Notes under the pieces: generated by a model | Told to the model about the DNA's origin: nothing | Databases searched by the model: none | The model's input: the letters and a program-made list of their open reading frames with translations, nothing else | DNA from: Gilliamella sp. N-G2 | GTDB lineage: Bacteria > Pseudomonadota > Gammaproteobacteria > Enterobacterales > Orbaceae | Reading direction: 5' to 3' | Length of the DNA: 64,000 nt | Assembly (NCBI RefSeq): GCF_002142215.1 | Contig: NZ_NAST01000003.1 | Coordinates: 103,583-167,582, forward strand | Translations under genes and position numbers: made by a program | Part shown: in pieces, positions 25,967-35,620 of the stretch | Layout: each line of letters starts with the position of its first letter | Numbering within the stretch: the first letter of the stretch is position 1

Positions 25967-26266
25967 TTAGCTTTCAATCTCTTCAAGAGTTTGCTTAATA
26001 ATTTCGTCTGCAATTTTATTTGGATTGATGACTAAGTTACCATTAGTAATGGCCTGTTTTATTTTCTCAATTTTACTAATATCAATATCATTTTCTGTCG
26101 AATGTAATAATGCGATAGTGTTTTGGCTTAATTTGACATTGCTATTCAAATTTAAGCTATTTGACGTTTGCACAGATGCTTTAGTTTCTTTATTTTGTCC
26201 ATTTATTAAATCACGATTCAGCAATCCCGATACTGCTGTAACCAATTTTGTTGCATCTATACTCAT
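25967..26266 (-). CDS. flgM: anti-sigma-28 factor FlgM
   Basis: 99 residues, usual FlgM length. It holds sigma-28 (FliA) inactive until the hook is complete and FlgM is exported. The N-terminal part is Ser/Asn-rich and probably unfolded; the C-terminal FliA-binding helices are visible in DISKIEKIKQAITNGNLVINPNKIADEIIKQTL. flgN starts 23 bp later. It has a sigma-28-type promoter of its own (26315-26341), giving the known autoregulatory loop, besides likely readthrough from flgA. Confidence 0.92.
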   Translation of the reverse strand: MSIDATKLVTAVSGLLNRDLINGQNKETKASVQTSNSLNLNSNVKLSQNTIALLHSTENDIDISKIEKIKQAITNGNLVINPNKIADEIIKQTLEEIES

Positions 26267-26314
26267 AAAATTCCTTTAATTCAAGTCAAGGTTTATAGGG
26301 TTGGTTTAGTCTAA

Positions 26315-26341
26315 TTATCGGCAAAAATCAAAAAATCATTA
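26315..26341 (-). promoter_or_regulatory. sigma-28 (FliA) promoter of flgMN
   Basis: On the minus strand: TAATGATT (26341-26334), 11 bases, GCCGATAA (26322-26315). The -10 is a perfect match to the FliA consensus; the -35 differs from TAAAGTTT at a few places. Spacing is exact. Confidence 0.8.
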
Positions 26342-26344
26342 ATT

Positions 26345-27007
26345 TTATTTATTAATAATAATGATAGCTTTTTCACTAACAACACCTTCAACAACATTAC
26401 CCGTATTAAGTTTAATATTGATCGATTCTCCCAATGCCCCATTACTTAATGTCTTGCCATGCGTTGCAATTGAGTAACCTTCGCCATTAATAATGACCTT
26501 TACGGTTTGACCGACTTTAACATACCAGTTTTTCTGCAGCATTGAATTTTTTATTACTTCACCATCATTAATATTACGTAAAGCAAGATGATTGATAACT
26601 TCAGATTGATTTAAAATTACTGTTGCTGGTAATTTATCTAGCTGACCAGACTGCATTTTTACCAGTTGTTCAGTAATTAATGTTCCTGCACTAATTGCTT
26701 GTTTAGCAATAACATAATGGCCACTCACAGCGACGTATATCTGGATATATTTAGTGATATTTTCACATTTGGCGGTAATCGTTAAATTGCCCCATTGTTT
26801 ATTTTTGTTCAATATCGCCAATGTTGGTGAGTCACAACTTAATTGTGGTTTTGCAGTTGGATAATTAATGACAACTTTATCAACATTCACATCAATAAGT
26901 TGTTGATGGATCAGATCACTAATTTGTTTTTCAAGTGCAGTGGCACAAACTATTTTTGAACAACCTAACATACAAAAAAGAAACAACAATCTAATAATCT
27001 GAGGCAT
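26345..27007 (-). CDS. flgA: P-ring assembly chaperone FlgA
   Basis: 220 residues (E. coli 219). A periplasmic chaperone for FlgI during P-ring formation. N-terminal signal peptide ends around VCA-TALE; the preceding MLGCSK looks lipobox-like, but FlgA is normally soluble, so cleavage at the Ala site is more likely. The C-terminal SAF-type domain (HYVIAKQAISAGTLIT, VGQTVKVIINGEGYSI, LGESINIKLNTGNVVEGVV) is diagnostic. It is divergent from flgB, the classic flagellar arrangement, and heads the flgAMN-flhBA block. Confidence 0.94.
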   Translation of the reverse strand: MPQIIRLLFLFCMLGCSKIVCATALEKQISDLIHQQLIDVNVDKVVINYPTAKPQLSCDSPTLAILNKNKQWGNLTITAKCENITKYIQIYVAVSGHYVIAKQAISAGTLITEQLVKMQSGQLDKLPATVILNQSEVINHLALRNINDGEVIKNSMLQKNWYVKVGQTVKVIINGEGYSIATHGKTLSNGALGESINIKLNTGNVVEGVVSEKAIIIINK

Positions 27008-27163
27008 ATTTGTCGGGGTTCATATAATTATTGATAACTAAATTGTACTTTATAAGCTCACCTATCGAATGTTGAAATAAGGGCAATTTTTATCGTTATT
27101 TATACGATGATTTTTTTTTGATTTGCTTAAAATTCTTTTTATCTATCAGGATGAGATGATTTT

Positions 27164-27574
27164 ATGCTAAATAAATTAGATACTTTCGTTAATTTTCACC
27201 AACAAGCACTCAATATTCGTGAAAAACGTCAAAATATACTTGCAACCAATATTGCTAATAGTGATACGCCTAATTACCAAGCGAGGGACATTGATTTTAA
27301 TATTGAATTAAATAGAGCCATCAATAATCAATCGACCCACAATAATATAAAACTAAATATTACTTCTGCAAAACATATTCAAATAACTAGCGCTGATTTC
27401 ACTAATTATAATCTTCTTTATCGTATTCCTTATCAATCATCTGCTGATGGCAACACTGTTGAGATGGAGCAAGAACGAACTGCTTTTATGGATAACAGTA
27501 TCCACTATCAAAGTAATTTAACCTTTTTAGGTGAACAGTTTAAAAATGTCATTTCGGTATTACAGCAAGGATAA
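27164..27574 (+). CDS. flgB: flagellar proximal rod protein FlgB
   Basis: 136 residues. A component of the proximal rod in the periplasm, exported by the flagellar type III system (no signal peptide). The conserved N-terminal rod motif is present: [23 protein letters not shown]. The C-terminus has the typical helical [12 protein letters not shown] segment. First gene of the long plus-strand flgBCDEFGHIJ operon; AGGATGAG upstream of the ATG supports the start. Divergent from flgA across 156 bp. Confidence 0.96.
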   Translation: MLNKLDTFVNFHQQALNIREKRQNILATNIANSDTPNYQARDIDFNIELNRAINNQSTHNNIKLNITSAKHIQITSADFTNYNLLYRIPYQSSADGNTVEMEQERTAFMDNSIHYQSNLTFLGEQFKNVISVLQQG

Positions 27575-27579
27575 TCATC

Positions 27580-27984
27580 ATGAGCTTCTCTATTTTTTCG
27601 GTTTCTGGTTCAGCCTTAATGGCACAAACACAACGAATGAATGTCAGTGCCAGTAATTTAGCTAATGCGGATAGTGTTACCAGTACTTCTGGTCAAGCTT
27701 ATCGAGCTAAACAAGTTATCTTTCAAGTCGATGACAATGGTTATTCCAATAGCGTTGCTGGAGTAAAAGTAGCACAAGTTATTGAAGATCCTGCGCCAAT
27801 GAATTTAGTTTATGAACCTAATCATCCTTTGGCTGACGAACAAGGCTACATTCAAAAACCTAACGTTGATGTAGTAGCAGAGATGGTTAATACCATTTCT
27901 GCATCTCGTAGCTACCAAGCAAATGTAGAAGTGATTAACACCGCAAAAAGTTTAATGCTAAAAACACTGACTCTAGGACAATAA
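27580..27984 (+). CDS. flgC: flagellar proximal rod protein FlgC
   Basis: 134 residues, same as E. coli. Rod protein with the N-terminal motif [25 protein letters not shown] and the C-terminal [25 protein letters not shown] that pairs with it as coiled helices. It starts 5 bp after flgB. Confidence 0.97.
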   Translation: MSFSIFSVSGSALMAQTQRMNVSASNLANADSVTSTSGQAYRAKQVIFQVDDNGYSNSVAGVKVAQVIEDPAPMNLVYEPNHPLADEQGYIQKPNVDVVAEMVNTISASRSYQANVEVINTAKSLMLKTLTLGQ

Positions 27985-27994
27985 AAGGGCGTAA

Positions 27995-28717
27995 TTGATG
28001 GGTATCTCAAATGTAGCAGTTTCAGAATCAACTAATATGGCCAGTCCACAAGCGCTAAAGAAAGGTACGTCTGATGGTAACTCTAGTCAGGAACTACAAG
28101 ATAATTTCTTAACATTACTTATTGCCCAAATGAAAAATCAAGATCCTACCAATCCAATGGATAACAGTCAGTTAACCTCGCAATTAGCTCAAATCAATAC
28201 GTTAGCGGGTATCGAACGACTGAATACCACATTAGGTATGGTTTCAGGGCAAATTGACGATAGCTTATCAGTCAATGCCAGCAACATGATTGGTAAAGGT
28301 GTCATGGTTCCAGGTAATAAAATTTTAGTCGCTACATCAGAAGTGGAAGGTTCGGAAAGCGAAAAAGAAACTATTACCACACCATTTGGCTTTGAACTTA
28401 TGCGTGATGCTGAGTCAGTAGTCATTACCATTAAAGATGAAAATGGCAATGTTGTACGTGAGGTCGATTTAGGTTCAATTCCTGCTGGGGTTAGCTCTTT
28501 TACTTGGGATGGTGAACTTAATGATGGAACACTGGCGCCAGACGGTAGTTATACGTTTTCGGTTAATGCCACTTATGACGGGCAAAAAGTATCATCCACA
28601 CCACTATCTTACTCGGTTGTGTACGGCGTAATTAATAGCAAAGTTAATAATAAAGTATTACTTGATTTAGGGATACTTGGTTCAATTAGTATTGACGAAG
28701 TACGTCAAATTCTTTAA
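27995..28717 (+). CDS. flgD: hook-capping protein FlgD
   Basis: 240 residues (E. coli 231). It forms the cap needed for hook polymerisation and is then discarded. N-terminal motif FLTLLIAQMKNQDPTNPMDNSQLTSQLAQ is diagnostic. The C-terminal half has FlgD Ig-like and Tudor-like elements (SSFTWDGELNDGTLAPDGSYTFSVNA). Ten bases after flgC in the same operon. The start could also be the next Met codon (MGIS). Confidence 0.96.
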   Translation: MMGISNVAVSESTNMASPQALKKGTSDGNSSQELQDNFLTLLIAQMKNQDPTNPMDNSQLTSQLAQINTLAGIERLNTTLGMVSGQIDDSLSVNASNMIGKGVMVPGNKILVATSEVEGSESEKETITTPFGFELMRDAESVVITIKDENGNVVREVDLGSIPAGVSSFTWDGELNDGTLAPDGSYTFSVNATYDGQKVSSTPLSYSVVYGVINSKVNNKVLLDLGILGSISIDEVRQIL

Positions 28718-28733
28718 AGGGGAATAAGTTAAT

Positions 28734-29945
28734 ATGGGATTTTCTCAAGCAATTAGTGGTATGAATGCCGCATCAAAACAATTAGATGTTATTGGTAATA
28801 ATATTGCCAATTCTGCAACAGTTGGCTTTAAAAGTGCTAGCATTTCATTTGCCGATATCTATGCTGGTTCAAAAGTAGGAATGGGCGTCAAAGTGGCTGC
28901 GGTTATGCAAAATTTTAATGATGGCACAACAACGTCAACCAATAATAGTCTAGATGTTGCTATCTCTGGTAATGGCTTTTTCCGCTTAGTTGATAGTAGT
29001 GGTCAAATTTATTATACCCGTAATGGCCAGTTTCAATTAGACGCTGATCGCAATATTATCTCAGCCGATGGTTTTCAATTAACTGGTTATCTTGCCACAG
29101 GCACACCACCACAGATCCAACAAGGTTCAGCACCAGGCCCATTAAAGATTTCACAAGAGATGTTAAATGCATCAGCAACCAATAAAGCCTCTTTGCAAAC
29201 AAATTTAAATTCAAATAGCAAAGTACCTGAAAAACAACCAATTAATGCCACCGATGCTGATACCTTTAATTATTCAACTACGATCACCACTTATGATTCT
29301 TTAGGTAATCAACGTAATGTTCAGCTTTTTTATGTTAAAACGGCTGATAATCAATGGGATGTTCATTATCTTGATAGTAGTGATCCTAACGCAAGCCTAC
29401 AAGCATTAGGGCAAATGGAGTTTGATTCATCAGGCAAATTAATTAGTGATCCAGAAATGACGATTAATATTAATGGGCTTAATGGTTCAGCTGACAATAG
29501 CTTCACGCTGTCATTAGCAAACAGTACTCAACAAAATATGGGTAAAGAAGTTGGTAGCATTAAAACTCCTGTCGTTGATGGTTATGCTGCTGGTGATCTG
29601 GTTGGCTATAGTATCAGTGATGATGGCTCAATTTATGGAGTCTATTCTAACCAACAAACGATGTTGTTAGGTCAAATTGCCATGGCTGATTTTGCCAATG
29701 TTAATGGCTTAGAATCAGCCGGTAACAATAACTGGCGGGCGACCCTTAAATCTGGTGGTGAAGTATTAGGCTCAGCTAATACTGGTACTTTTGGTTTACT
29801 AACCAGTGGTGCAGTTGAATCATCCAATGTCGATATGAGCCAAGAGTTAGTCAATATGATTGTTGCCCAACGTAATTATCAATCTAATTCACAAACCATC
29901 AAAACTCAGGATCAAATTCTTAATACATTGGTTAATTTAAGATAA
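28734..29945 (+). CDS. flgE: flagellar hook protein FlgE
   Basis: 403 residues (E. coli 402). The hook subunit, the universal joint between rod and filament. N-terminal rod/hook motif: GMNAASKQLDVIGNNIANSATVGFK; C-terminal SSNVDMSQELVNMIVAQRNYQSNSQTIKTQDQ. AGGGGAATAAG-type ribosome site upstream. Central part is the variable D1/D2 domain. Fourth gene in the flg operon. Confidence 0.97.
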   Translation: MGFSQAISGMNAASKQLDVIGNNIANSATVGFKSASISFADIYAGSKVGMGVKVAAVMQNFNDGTTTSTNNSLDVAISGNGFFRLVDSSGQIYYTRNGQFQLDADRNIISADGFQLTGYLATGTPPQIQQGSAPGPLKISQEMLNASATNKASLQTNLNSNSKVPEKQPINATDADTFNYSTTITTYDSLGNQRNVQLFYVKTADNQWDVHYLDSSDPNASLQALGQMEFDSSGKLISDPEMTININGLNGSADNSFTLSLANSTQQNMGKEVGSIKTPVVDGYAAGDLVGYSISDDGSIYGVYSNQQTMLLGQIAMADFANVNGLESAGNNNWRATLKSGGEVLGSANTGTFGLLTSGAVESSNVDMSQELVNMIVAQRNYQSNSQTIKTQDQILNTLVNLR

Positions 29946-29959
29946 TTTAAGGAGTATTT

Positions 29960-30715
29960 ATGGATCGCGTTATTTATACTGCTATGTCTGGCGCAAGCCA
30001 AACATTAAATCAACAGTCCATAACTAGTCATAATTTAGCTAATGTATCGACAGTTGGCTTTCGGGCGCAATTAACAGCAATGAAAGCCGTTCCCATTGTC
30101 GGTAGTAGTATGCCGACAAGAACTATGGTAACGGCAACTACGCCAACCTATGATTCAACAATCGGTGCCTTTAATTACACTGGACGCAATTTAGATGTTG
30201 CTTTATCCCAAGACGATTGGCTAGCAGTACAGTTAGCTGATGGCAGTGAAGGATATACCCGTAATGGTGCGATTCAAATCGATGAAAACGGCACACTTAA
30301 CATTCAAGGCTTTCCGTTAATTGGTGATAATGGTGTATTAACAGTACCTCAGCGTTCACAAGTTAGTGTCAGTACTGATGGGACTTTATCAGCTTTAGGT
30401 GCTGGCGATAAACGCACCACCATTGCCCAAGTAGGAAAAATAAAAAAAGTTCACCTTGAACGCAATGAATTAGTACGTGGTGATGATGGATTTTTCCATG
30501 CAACTGAGACAACCATAAATAATCGTGGTGCCGTGTTACAAGATAACCCTAATGCAAAACTGATGTCTGGAGTACTCGAAGGCAGTAATGTTAATCCAGT
30601 TACAGCTATGGTGAATCTAATTAGCCATTCACGTCAATTTGAAATGCAGATGAAACAAATTACCACTGCCGACGAAAATGCCCAAAAAGCCAACCAAATA
30701 TTATCGTTAACTTAA
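29960..30715 (+). CDS. flgF: flagellar proximal rod protein FlgF
   Basis: 251 residues as in E. coli. Rod protein with start MDRVIYTAMSGASQTLNQQ and LANVSTVGFRA, and the C-terminal LEGSNVNPVTAMVNLISHSRQFEMQMKQI block. It differs from FlgG by the MDR-YTAMSGA start. AAGGAG upstream, 14 bp after flgE. Confidence 0.96.
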   Translation: MDRVIYTAMSGASQTLNQQSITSHNLANVSTVGFRAQLTAMKAVPIVGSSMPTRTMVTATTPTYDSTIGAFNYTGRNLDVALSQDDWLAVQLADGSEGYTRNGAIQIDENGTLNIQGFPLIGDNGVLTVPQRSQVSVSTDGTLSALGAGDKRTTIAQVGKIKKVHLERNELVRGDDGFFHATETTINNRGAVLQDNPNAKLMSGVLEGSNVNPVTAMVNLISHSRQFEMQMKQITTADENAQKANQILSLT

Positions 30716-30733
30716 CTAAAATAGGAAACAGCA

Positions 30734-31516
30734 ATGATTAAATCACTATGGATTGCAAAAACCGGTTTAACAGCGCAACAAATGAATATGGATATTATTT
30801 CCAATAATTTAGCCAACGTTAGTACAGGTGGTTTTAAACGCCAACGCGCCGTTTTTGAAGATCTGTTATACCAAACAATTCGCCAACCAGGAGCGCAATC
30901 TTCAGAACAAACAACATTACCATCAGGATTACAAATTGGTACTGGTGTAAGGCCAGTTGCAACCGAACGAATTCATAGCCAAGGTAATTTAGAATTAACC
31001 GATAACAGTAGTGATATTGCCATTAATGGACAAGGATTTTTCCAAGTTCTTATGCCTGATGGAACGCAAGCCTATACCCGCAGTGGCGCTTTTCAAGTTA
31101 ATCAAAATGGTCAGTTAGTAACAGCTGCCGGTTATGAAATTCAACCAACAATCAACATTCCATCCAATGCTATAAAAATGACCGTAGCACGTGATGGCAT
31201 CGTCAATGTCACCTTAGCTAATCAATCAACTCAAGTACAAGTTGGTCAATTAACATTACATACTTTTATCAATGACACCGGATTAGAAAGCGTTGGTGAA
31301 AATCTATATCTAGAAACCGAAAGTTCTGGTGCACCAACTGAAAATACACCGGGACTAAATGGTGCTGGACTGCTATACCAAGGTTATATTGAAACGTCGA
31401 ATGTGAATGTGGCCGAAGAGTTGGTTAATATGATTCAAGTACAACGTGCTTACGAAATTAATAGTAAAGTAATATCGGCATCTGACCAAATGTTGCAACG
31501 TTTAAATCAATTATAA
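30734..31516 (+). CDS. flgG: flagellar distal rod protein FlgG
   Basis: 260 residues as in E. coli. Distal rod subunit; begins [36 protein letters not shown] and ends with [30 protein letters not shown], both nearly invariant in the family. AGGAAACAGCA precedes the ATG. Eighteen bases after flgF. Confidence 0.98.
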   Translation: MIKSLWIAKTGLTAQQMNMDIISNNLANVSTGGFKRQRAVFEDLLYQTIRQPGAQSSEQTTLPSGLQIGTGVRPVATERIHSQGNLELTDNSSDIAINGQGFFQVLMPDGTQAYTRSGAFQVNQNGQLVTAAGYEIQPTINIPSNAIKMTVARDGIVNVTLANQSTQVQVGQLTLHTFINDTGLESVGENLYLETESSGAPTENTPGLNGAGLLYQGYIETSNVNVAEELVNMIQVQRAYEINSKVISASDQMLQRLNQL

Positions 31517-31526
31517 ATCTAACAAA

Positions 31527-32216
31527 ATGATAGCGGTAATGAGATATCTTTATATTTTAATAACTTTGTCGTTAGTTGGTTGTAGTCAATTACCTAAAAA
31601 GGCATTAGTTGAAGGCGACACCAGTATTGTTCCAAAAATGCCAGAAATTGTGAACACCAGTGGTTCCATTTATCAAGCTTCACAACCAAGTAGTTTTGGT
31701 TATCAACCGATGTTTGAAGATCGTCGACCACGCAATATTGGTGATGTATTAACGATTGTTTTACAAGAAAACGTTAGCGCAAGTAAAAGTTCATCCATTA
31801 ATGCCGGCCGTAATGGTGGGGTCAATTTAGGGGTAAAAACCGTACCGCATTTTTTAGATGGGCTGGTTGGTCGAGGCAAAGTAGATACAGATATCTCAGG
31901 TAGCAATGATTTTAAAGGTTCTGGTGGTGCTAATGCTAAAAATACCTTTAGCGGTACCATTACCGTCACTGTTCAAGATGTCATGATTAATGGTAATTTA
32001 AAAGTGATTGGTGAAAAACAAATTGCAATAAATCAGGGCACAGAATTTATTCGATTTTCAGGTGTTGTTAACCCTCGGACAATAAGTGGTAGTAATACCG
32101 TTATATCAACTCAGGTCGCTGATGCTCGTATTGAATATGTAGGTAATGGCTACATCGATGAAGCACAAACAATGGGTTGGTTACAGCGCCTGTTTTTTAA
32201 TCTTTCGCCATTTTAA
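31527..32216 (+). CDS. flgH: flagellar L-ring lipoprotein FlgH
   Basis: 229 residues from the first ATG; an ATG at 31539 (four codons later) is equally plausible since neither has a strong ribosome site. Outer-membrane L-ring subunit. A lipoprotein signal with lipobox LVGC lies at about 17-20. Conserved blocks follow: [28 protein letters not shown] and IKGEKQI-like [24 protein letters not shown]. The stop overlaps the flgI start by one base. Confidence 0.96.
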   Translation: MIAVMRYLYILITLSLVGCSQLPKKALVEGDTSIVPKMPEIVNTSGSIYQASQPSSFGYQPMFEDRRPRNIGDVLTIVLQENVSASKSSSINAGRNGGVNLGVKTVPHFLDGLVGRGKVDTDISGSNDFKGSGGANAKNTFSGTITVTVQDVMINGNLKVIGEKQIAINQGTEFIRFSGVVNPRTISGSNTVISTQVADARIEYVGNGYIDEAQTMGWLQRLFFNLSPF

Positions 32217-33334
32217 TGAGTATCATTATGCTAAATAAATTACGTACTTTTATCTGTTTTGTTTTGCTAATAGTGGTTGTCCCTCCTAGTTATGCTGAGC
32301 GAATAAGAGATTTGGTGACAATACAAGGTGTTCGCGAAAATGCCTTAGTCGGCTATGGTATCGTGGTAGGGCTTGACGGTACCGGTGACCAAACTTCACA
32401 GACACCATTTACGATACAAAGTATCACCAATATGCTCTCACAATTAGGTATTACCGTGCCATCAGGAAGCAACATGCAGTTAAAAAATGTGGCTGCGGTA
32501 ATGGTCACGGCTAAATTACCGTCTTATGCTCGTGTTGGCCAACAAATTGATGTGGTTGTTTCGTCATTAGGGAATGCCAAAAGCCTGCGTGGTGGTACAT
32601 TGATTATGACACCATTAAAAGGCGCTGATAACCAAGTTTATGCGATTGCGCAAGGTAATCTTTTTGTTGGCGGTATGGGGGCAAGCAGTAGAAGCAGTAG
32701 TGTAACAGTTAACCAAATGGCAGCTGCCACCATTCCTAGCGGTGCAACCATCGAAAGAGAATTAGTTACACGCTTAGATGAAAACAGCACTATTCATTTA
32801 CATCTTAACCATTTTGATTTTACTGTGGCTACAAAAATTGCTGATACCATTAACAAAGTGCAAAAAAATATCGCCATTGCTTTAGATGGCATGACCGTAA
32901 AATTGACCATGCCACAAGACAGTCAAGCAAGAGTTAAATTATTATCTACAATTCAAAATCTTCAAATTAGTGCTAGCCCTATTTCCGCTAAAGTGGTGAT
33001 TAATACACGTACTGGTGTCGTGGTCATGAATCAAAAAGTACAATTAGACAATTGTGCCGTTGCGCATGGTAATTTATCCGTGGTGGTAAATAACAAATTG
33101 AAAGTTAGCCAACCCAATACGCCTCTCGCCGGTGGCAACACAGCAGTAGTTCCAGATGATGAGGTCACTGTCGAACAAGATGGTGGTGCACTGCAGAATT
33201 TAGCGTCTGGCGTCGATCTAAATCGAGTTATTCATTCACTTAACTTATTAGGTGCCAATCCTACAGAATTAATGTCGATACTAGAAGCATTAAAAACTGC
33301 AGGTTGTTTGCATGCCGCATTGGAAACTATTTAA
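32216..33334 (+). CDS. flgI: flagellar P-ring protein FlgI
   Basis: 372 residues; a start at 32228 (MLNKLRTF) would give a cleaner signal peptide. Periplasmic P-ring subunit exported by Sec; signal peptide ends near PSYA before ERIRDLV. Family motifs: [47 protein letters not shown] and [10 protein letters not shown]. Assembly needs FlgA, encoded at the head of the divergent operon. Confidence 0.97.
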   Translation: MSIIMLNKLRTFICFVLLIVVVPPSYAERIRDLVTIQGVRENALVGYGIVVGLDGTGDQTSQTPFTIQSITNMLSQLGITVPSGSNMQLKNVAAVMVTAKLPSYARVGQQIDVVVSSLGNAKSLRGGTLIMTPLKGADNQVYAIAQGNLFVGGMGASSRSSSVTVNQMAAATIPSGATIERELVTRLDENSTIHLHLNHFDFTVATKIADTINKVQKNIAIALDGMTVKLTMPQDSQARVKLLSTIQNLQISASPISAKVVINTRTGVVVMNQKVQLDNCAVAHGNLSVVVNNKLKVSQPNTPLAGGNTAVVPDDEVTVEQDGGALQNLASGVDLNRVIHSLNLLGANPTELMSILEALKTAGCLHAALETI

Positions 33335-33349
33335 AGCAGAACTATTGAG

Positions 33350-34375
33350 ATGAAAAACCTAATAAATCAGTCTGTTAATCGTTTTGCTTATGATTTTTCT
33401 AGCATTAATCAATTAAAACGTAATGCCGTTAGTGGATCAACTGACAGCATCAAACAAGTTGCCGATCAGTTTGAAACACTATTTGTAAATATGATGATGC
33501 AATCTATGCGCAAAGCGGTACCCAATGGCGGTTTATTTAATCAATCAGCAATGCAATTATTTACCTCTATGTTTGATCAACAAATTGCTCAACAAGCGGC
33601 AGGTAAAGGTTTGGGGCTATCTAATGTTATTGTTAAACAATTAACTAATCAGCCTCATTCTACGCTTAATATTCATTCACAGGCTCAAGCGAATAATAAT
33701 CAAACCAATATGCGATTGGCACAATCTTTATTTAGTGATAATTCATCCAATTTATCGCCAGCAGCATTAGGGCAAATGCTTTATCAACAGCATAAAGCCA
33801 ACAATTTAACCAAAGCCAATGTTAATGAATCAACGTTAGCAACATCGCTCAACGAAGTTGAAAAAGACCATATTAGCCAATTTGTCGTCGAATGGTTTGA
33901 GCCAGCAAAGCAGGCATCCAAAATATCTGGCATTCCTTATGAAGTCATTATTGCTCAAGCTGCTTTAGAAACCGGTTGGGGTAAAAAACAGATAAAAACG
34001 GCTGATAATAAGCCGAGTTATAACTATTTCGGTATAAAAGCGACCTCATCATGGCAAGGTGATTCAACTCGGTTAACTACCCAAGAATTCTTAAATAACA
34101 ATATGGTTAAAATTAAAGATGAATTTAGGGTATACAACAGTAAACAACATGCATTAACTGATTACCTTAATTTATTAACCAAAAGCCCACGTTATCGTGC
34201 AGTGGTTAATGCTCCAGATGCTAGAACAGCAGCCAAAGCACTACAAGACGCACACTATGCAACTGATCCTAACTATAGCGAGAAACTGATCCAAATTATT
34301 GGCCGAATCGAGCAAATTGCCAAAAATACACCGCAAAAATCAATATCTGGATTTAGACAAATTGCCTTTAAATAG
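33350..34375 (+). CDS. flgJ: rod scaffold / peptidoglycan hydrolase FlgJ
   Basis: 341 residues, so the full two-domain form (E. coli 313). The N-terminal rod-capping domain has VADQFETLFVNMMMQSMRKAVPNGGLF; the C-terminal GH73 glucosaminidase domain (from about 170) has PYEVIIAQAALETGWGKKQIKTADNKPSYNYFGIKA, containing the catalytic Glu of ALETGWG. It opens the cell wall for the growing rod. Last gene of the flg operon on this strand. Confidence 0.96.
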   Translation: MKNLINQSVNRFAYDFSSINQLKRNAVSGSTDSIKQVADQFETLFVNMMMQSMRKAVPNGGLFNQSAMQLFTSMFDQQIAQQAAGKGLGLSNVIVKQLTNQPHSTLNIHSQAQANNNQTNMRLAQSLFSDNSSNLSPAALGQMLYQQHKANNLTKANVNESTLATSLNEVEKDHISQFVVEWFEPAKQASKISGIPYEVIIAQAALETGWGKKQIKTADNKPSYNYFGIKATSSWQGDSTRLTTQEFLNNNMVKIKDEFRVYNSKQHALTDYLNLLTKSPRYRAVVNAPDARTAAKALQDAHYATDPNYSEKLIQIIGRIEQIAKNTPQKSISGFRQIAFK

Positions 34376-34598
34376 TGCTTAAATAAATATAACTGTTAAA
34401 TAAATTGCATTATCATCACAGCCAAAAAGTAGACCAAACTCTGCTCTATAGTCAATAAATAACCAATAATGCGTTAGTTACATATATCGAGATCACCTAT
34501 AATCGTATTTCTCACCCTTTAGCAAATAGCTGGTCATCAGCATAGCAATATAAAAAACAGTATGACTATAAAATGATAACCGTAAGCAAATCGATAAT

Positions 34599-34620
34599 CA
34601 GGAGGTTGCACCCCCTGTTT
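34599..34620 (+). terminator. probable terminator after flgJ
   Basis: CAGGAGG, loop TTGCA, CCCCCTG followed by TTTG: a GC-rich 7-bp stem with a single A-C mismatch. It lies in the 291-bp gap between the convergent flgJ and flgL genes, about 220 bp after flgJ; nothing else was seen in that gap. Confidence 0.5.
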
Positions 34621-34666
34621 GTTAGATGAATAGTAATGTTTAGGACGTAAGAAAATTAATAATAGA

Positions 34667-35605
34667 TTATTTCATTTGAAATAATGACATGTTTTGCATG
34701 TTCATAAATGTATATTGTGCTGCTTGTAAATTTGCTTGTAGCATCACATAATCTGAAATCGCTTCATACCAATCAACATCTTCAATTTGACTAATTTGCG
34801 TTTCAAAATCAATATCTAAGGTTTTACCTAGTGCGGTTAGTCTTTCGACTTCAGCCAATACATTTCCGCCTGCAGCTCTAACAGTCGAGATGTTTTCAAA
34901 TGAGTTATCAACACCTTGACTGGCTTTAGATAAACCTAATCGAAACTGTTCAATAGCTTCAGGATCATTATCATCTAAACCAATTTGCAATGCCGCTATG
35001 GCATAATCGATACTCGCAAAGACATCACTTTCTACTTCTGTATTGGCGCCTGTCATAAAAATCTGTTGACCAGTAAAACTTAGCGATACTTCACGGGTAT
35101 CATCGATGAAAACATTAATCGTAGTTGAACCACCAACATAATTCACTTTACCGCTTTCATCGACCACAAAAGGAGGGGTATCATTTTTATTACCAGCAAA
35201 CAGATAATTACCATTGGTATCCTTAGCATTGGCTAACGAAATTAACTGATCTTTTAATCCTTGTAGCTTATTGGCTAAATCTTGTCTGTTTTCATCATTT
35301 AACGTCTCATTACCGGCATAAACTAAAGTTTCTTGGATTGATTGAATCACAGTATTCGCTTCTTTTAATACTGTATCTTGCCGACTTAATGATTTATCAA
35401 CACTATCTCGTGCTGCTTGAAATTGGTTATTTCTTGATTGAGCTTGCTTTAAAATTAATGTTTGTGAAGCACCCATCGGATCATCTGAAGGTGATAATAT
35501 TTTCTTGCCAGTTGCCAAATGTAATCCTGACTTTTGCCACTTGGTATTGGTATTTAAAATACTATTTAGATTTTTTTGATACATTGAATGAGTACTAAGT
35601 CGCAT
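34667..35605 (-). CDS. flgL: hook-filament junction protein FlgL (HAP3)
   Basis: 312 residues (E. coli 317). Second hook-filament junction protein, flagellin-like at both ends: MRLSTHSMYQKNLNSILNTNTKWQKSGLHLATGKKILSPSDDP at the N-terminus, and a C-terminal helix (ISDYVMLQANLQAAQYTFMNMQ). Exported with FlgN. It follows flgK by 15 bp. Confidence 0.95.
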   Translation of the reverse strand: MRLSTHSMYQKNLNSILNTNTKWQKSGLHLATGKKILSPSDDPMGASQTLILKQAQSRNNQFQAARDSVDKSLSRQDTVLKEANTVIQSIQETLVYAGNETLNDENRQDLANKLQGLKDQLISLANAKDTNGNYLFAGNKNDTPPFVVDESGKVNYVGGSTTINVFIDDTREVSLSFTGQQIFMTGANTEVESDVFASIDYAIAALQIGLDDNDPEAIEQFRLGLSKASQGVDNSFENISTVRAAGGNVLAEVERLTALGKTLDIDFETQISQIEDVDWYEAISDYVMLQANLQAAQYTFMNMQNMSLFQMK

Positions 35606-35620
35606 GTTTAAATCCTTTTA

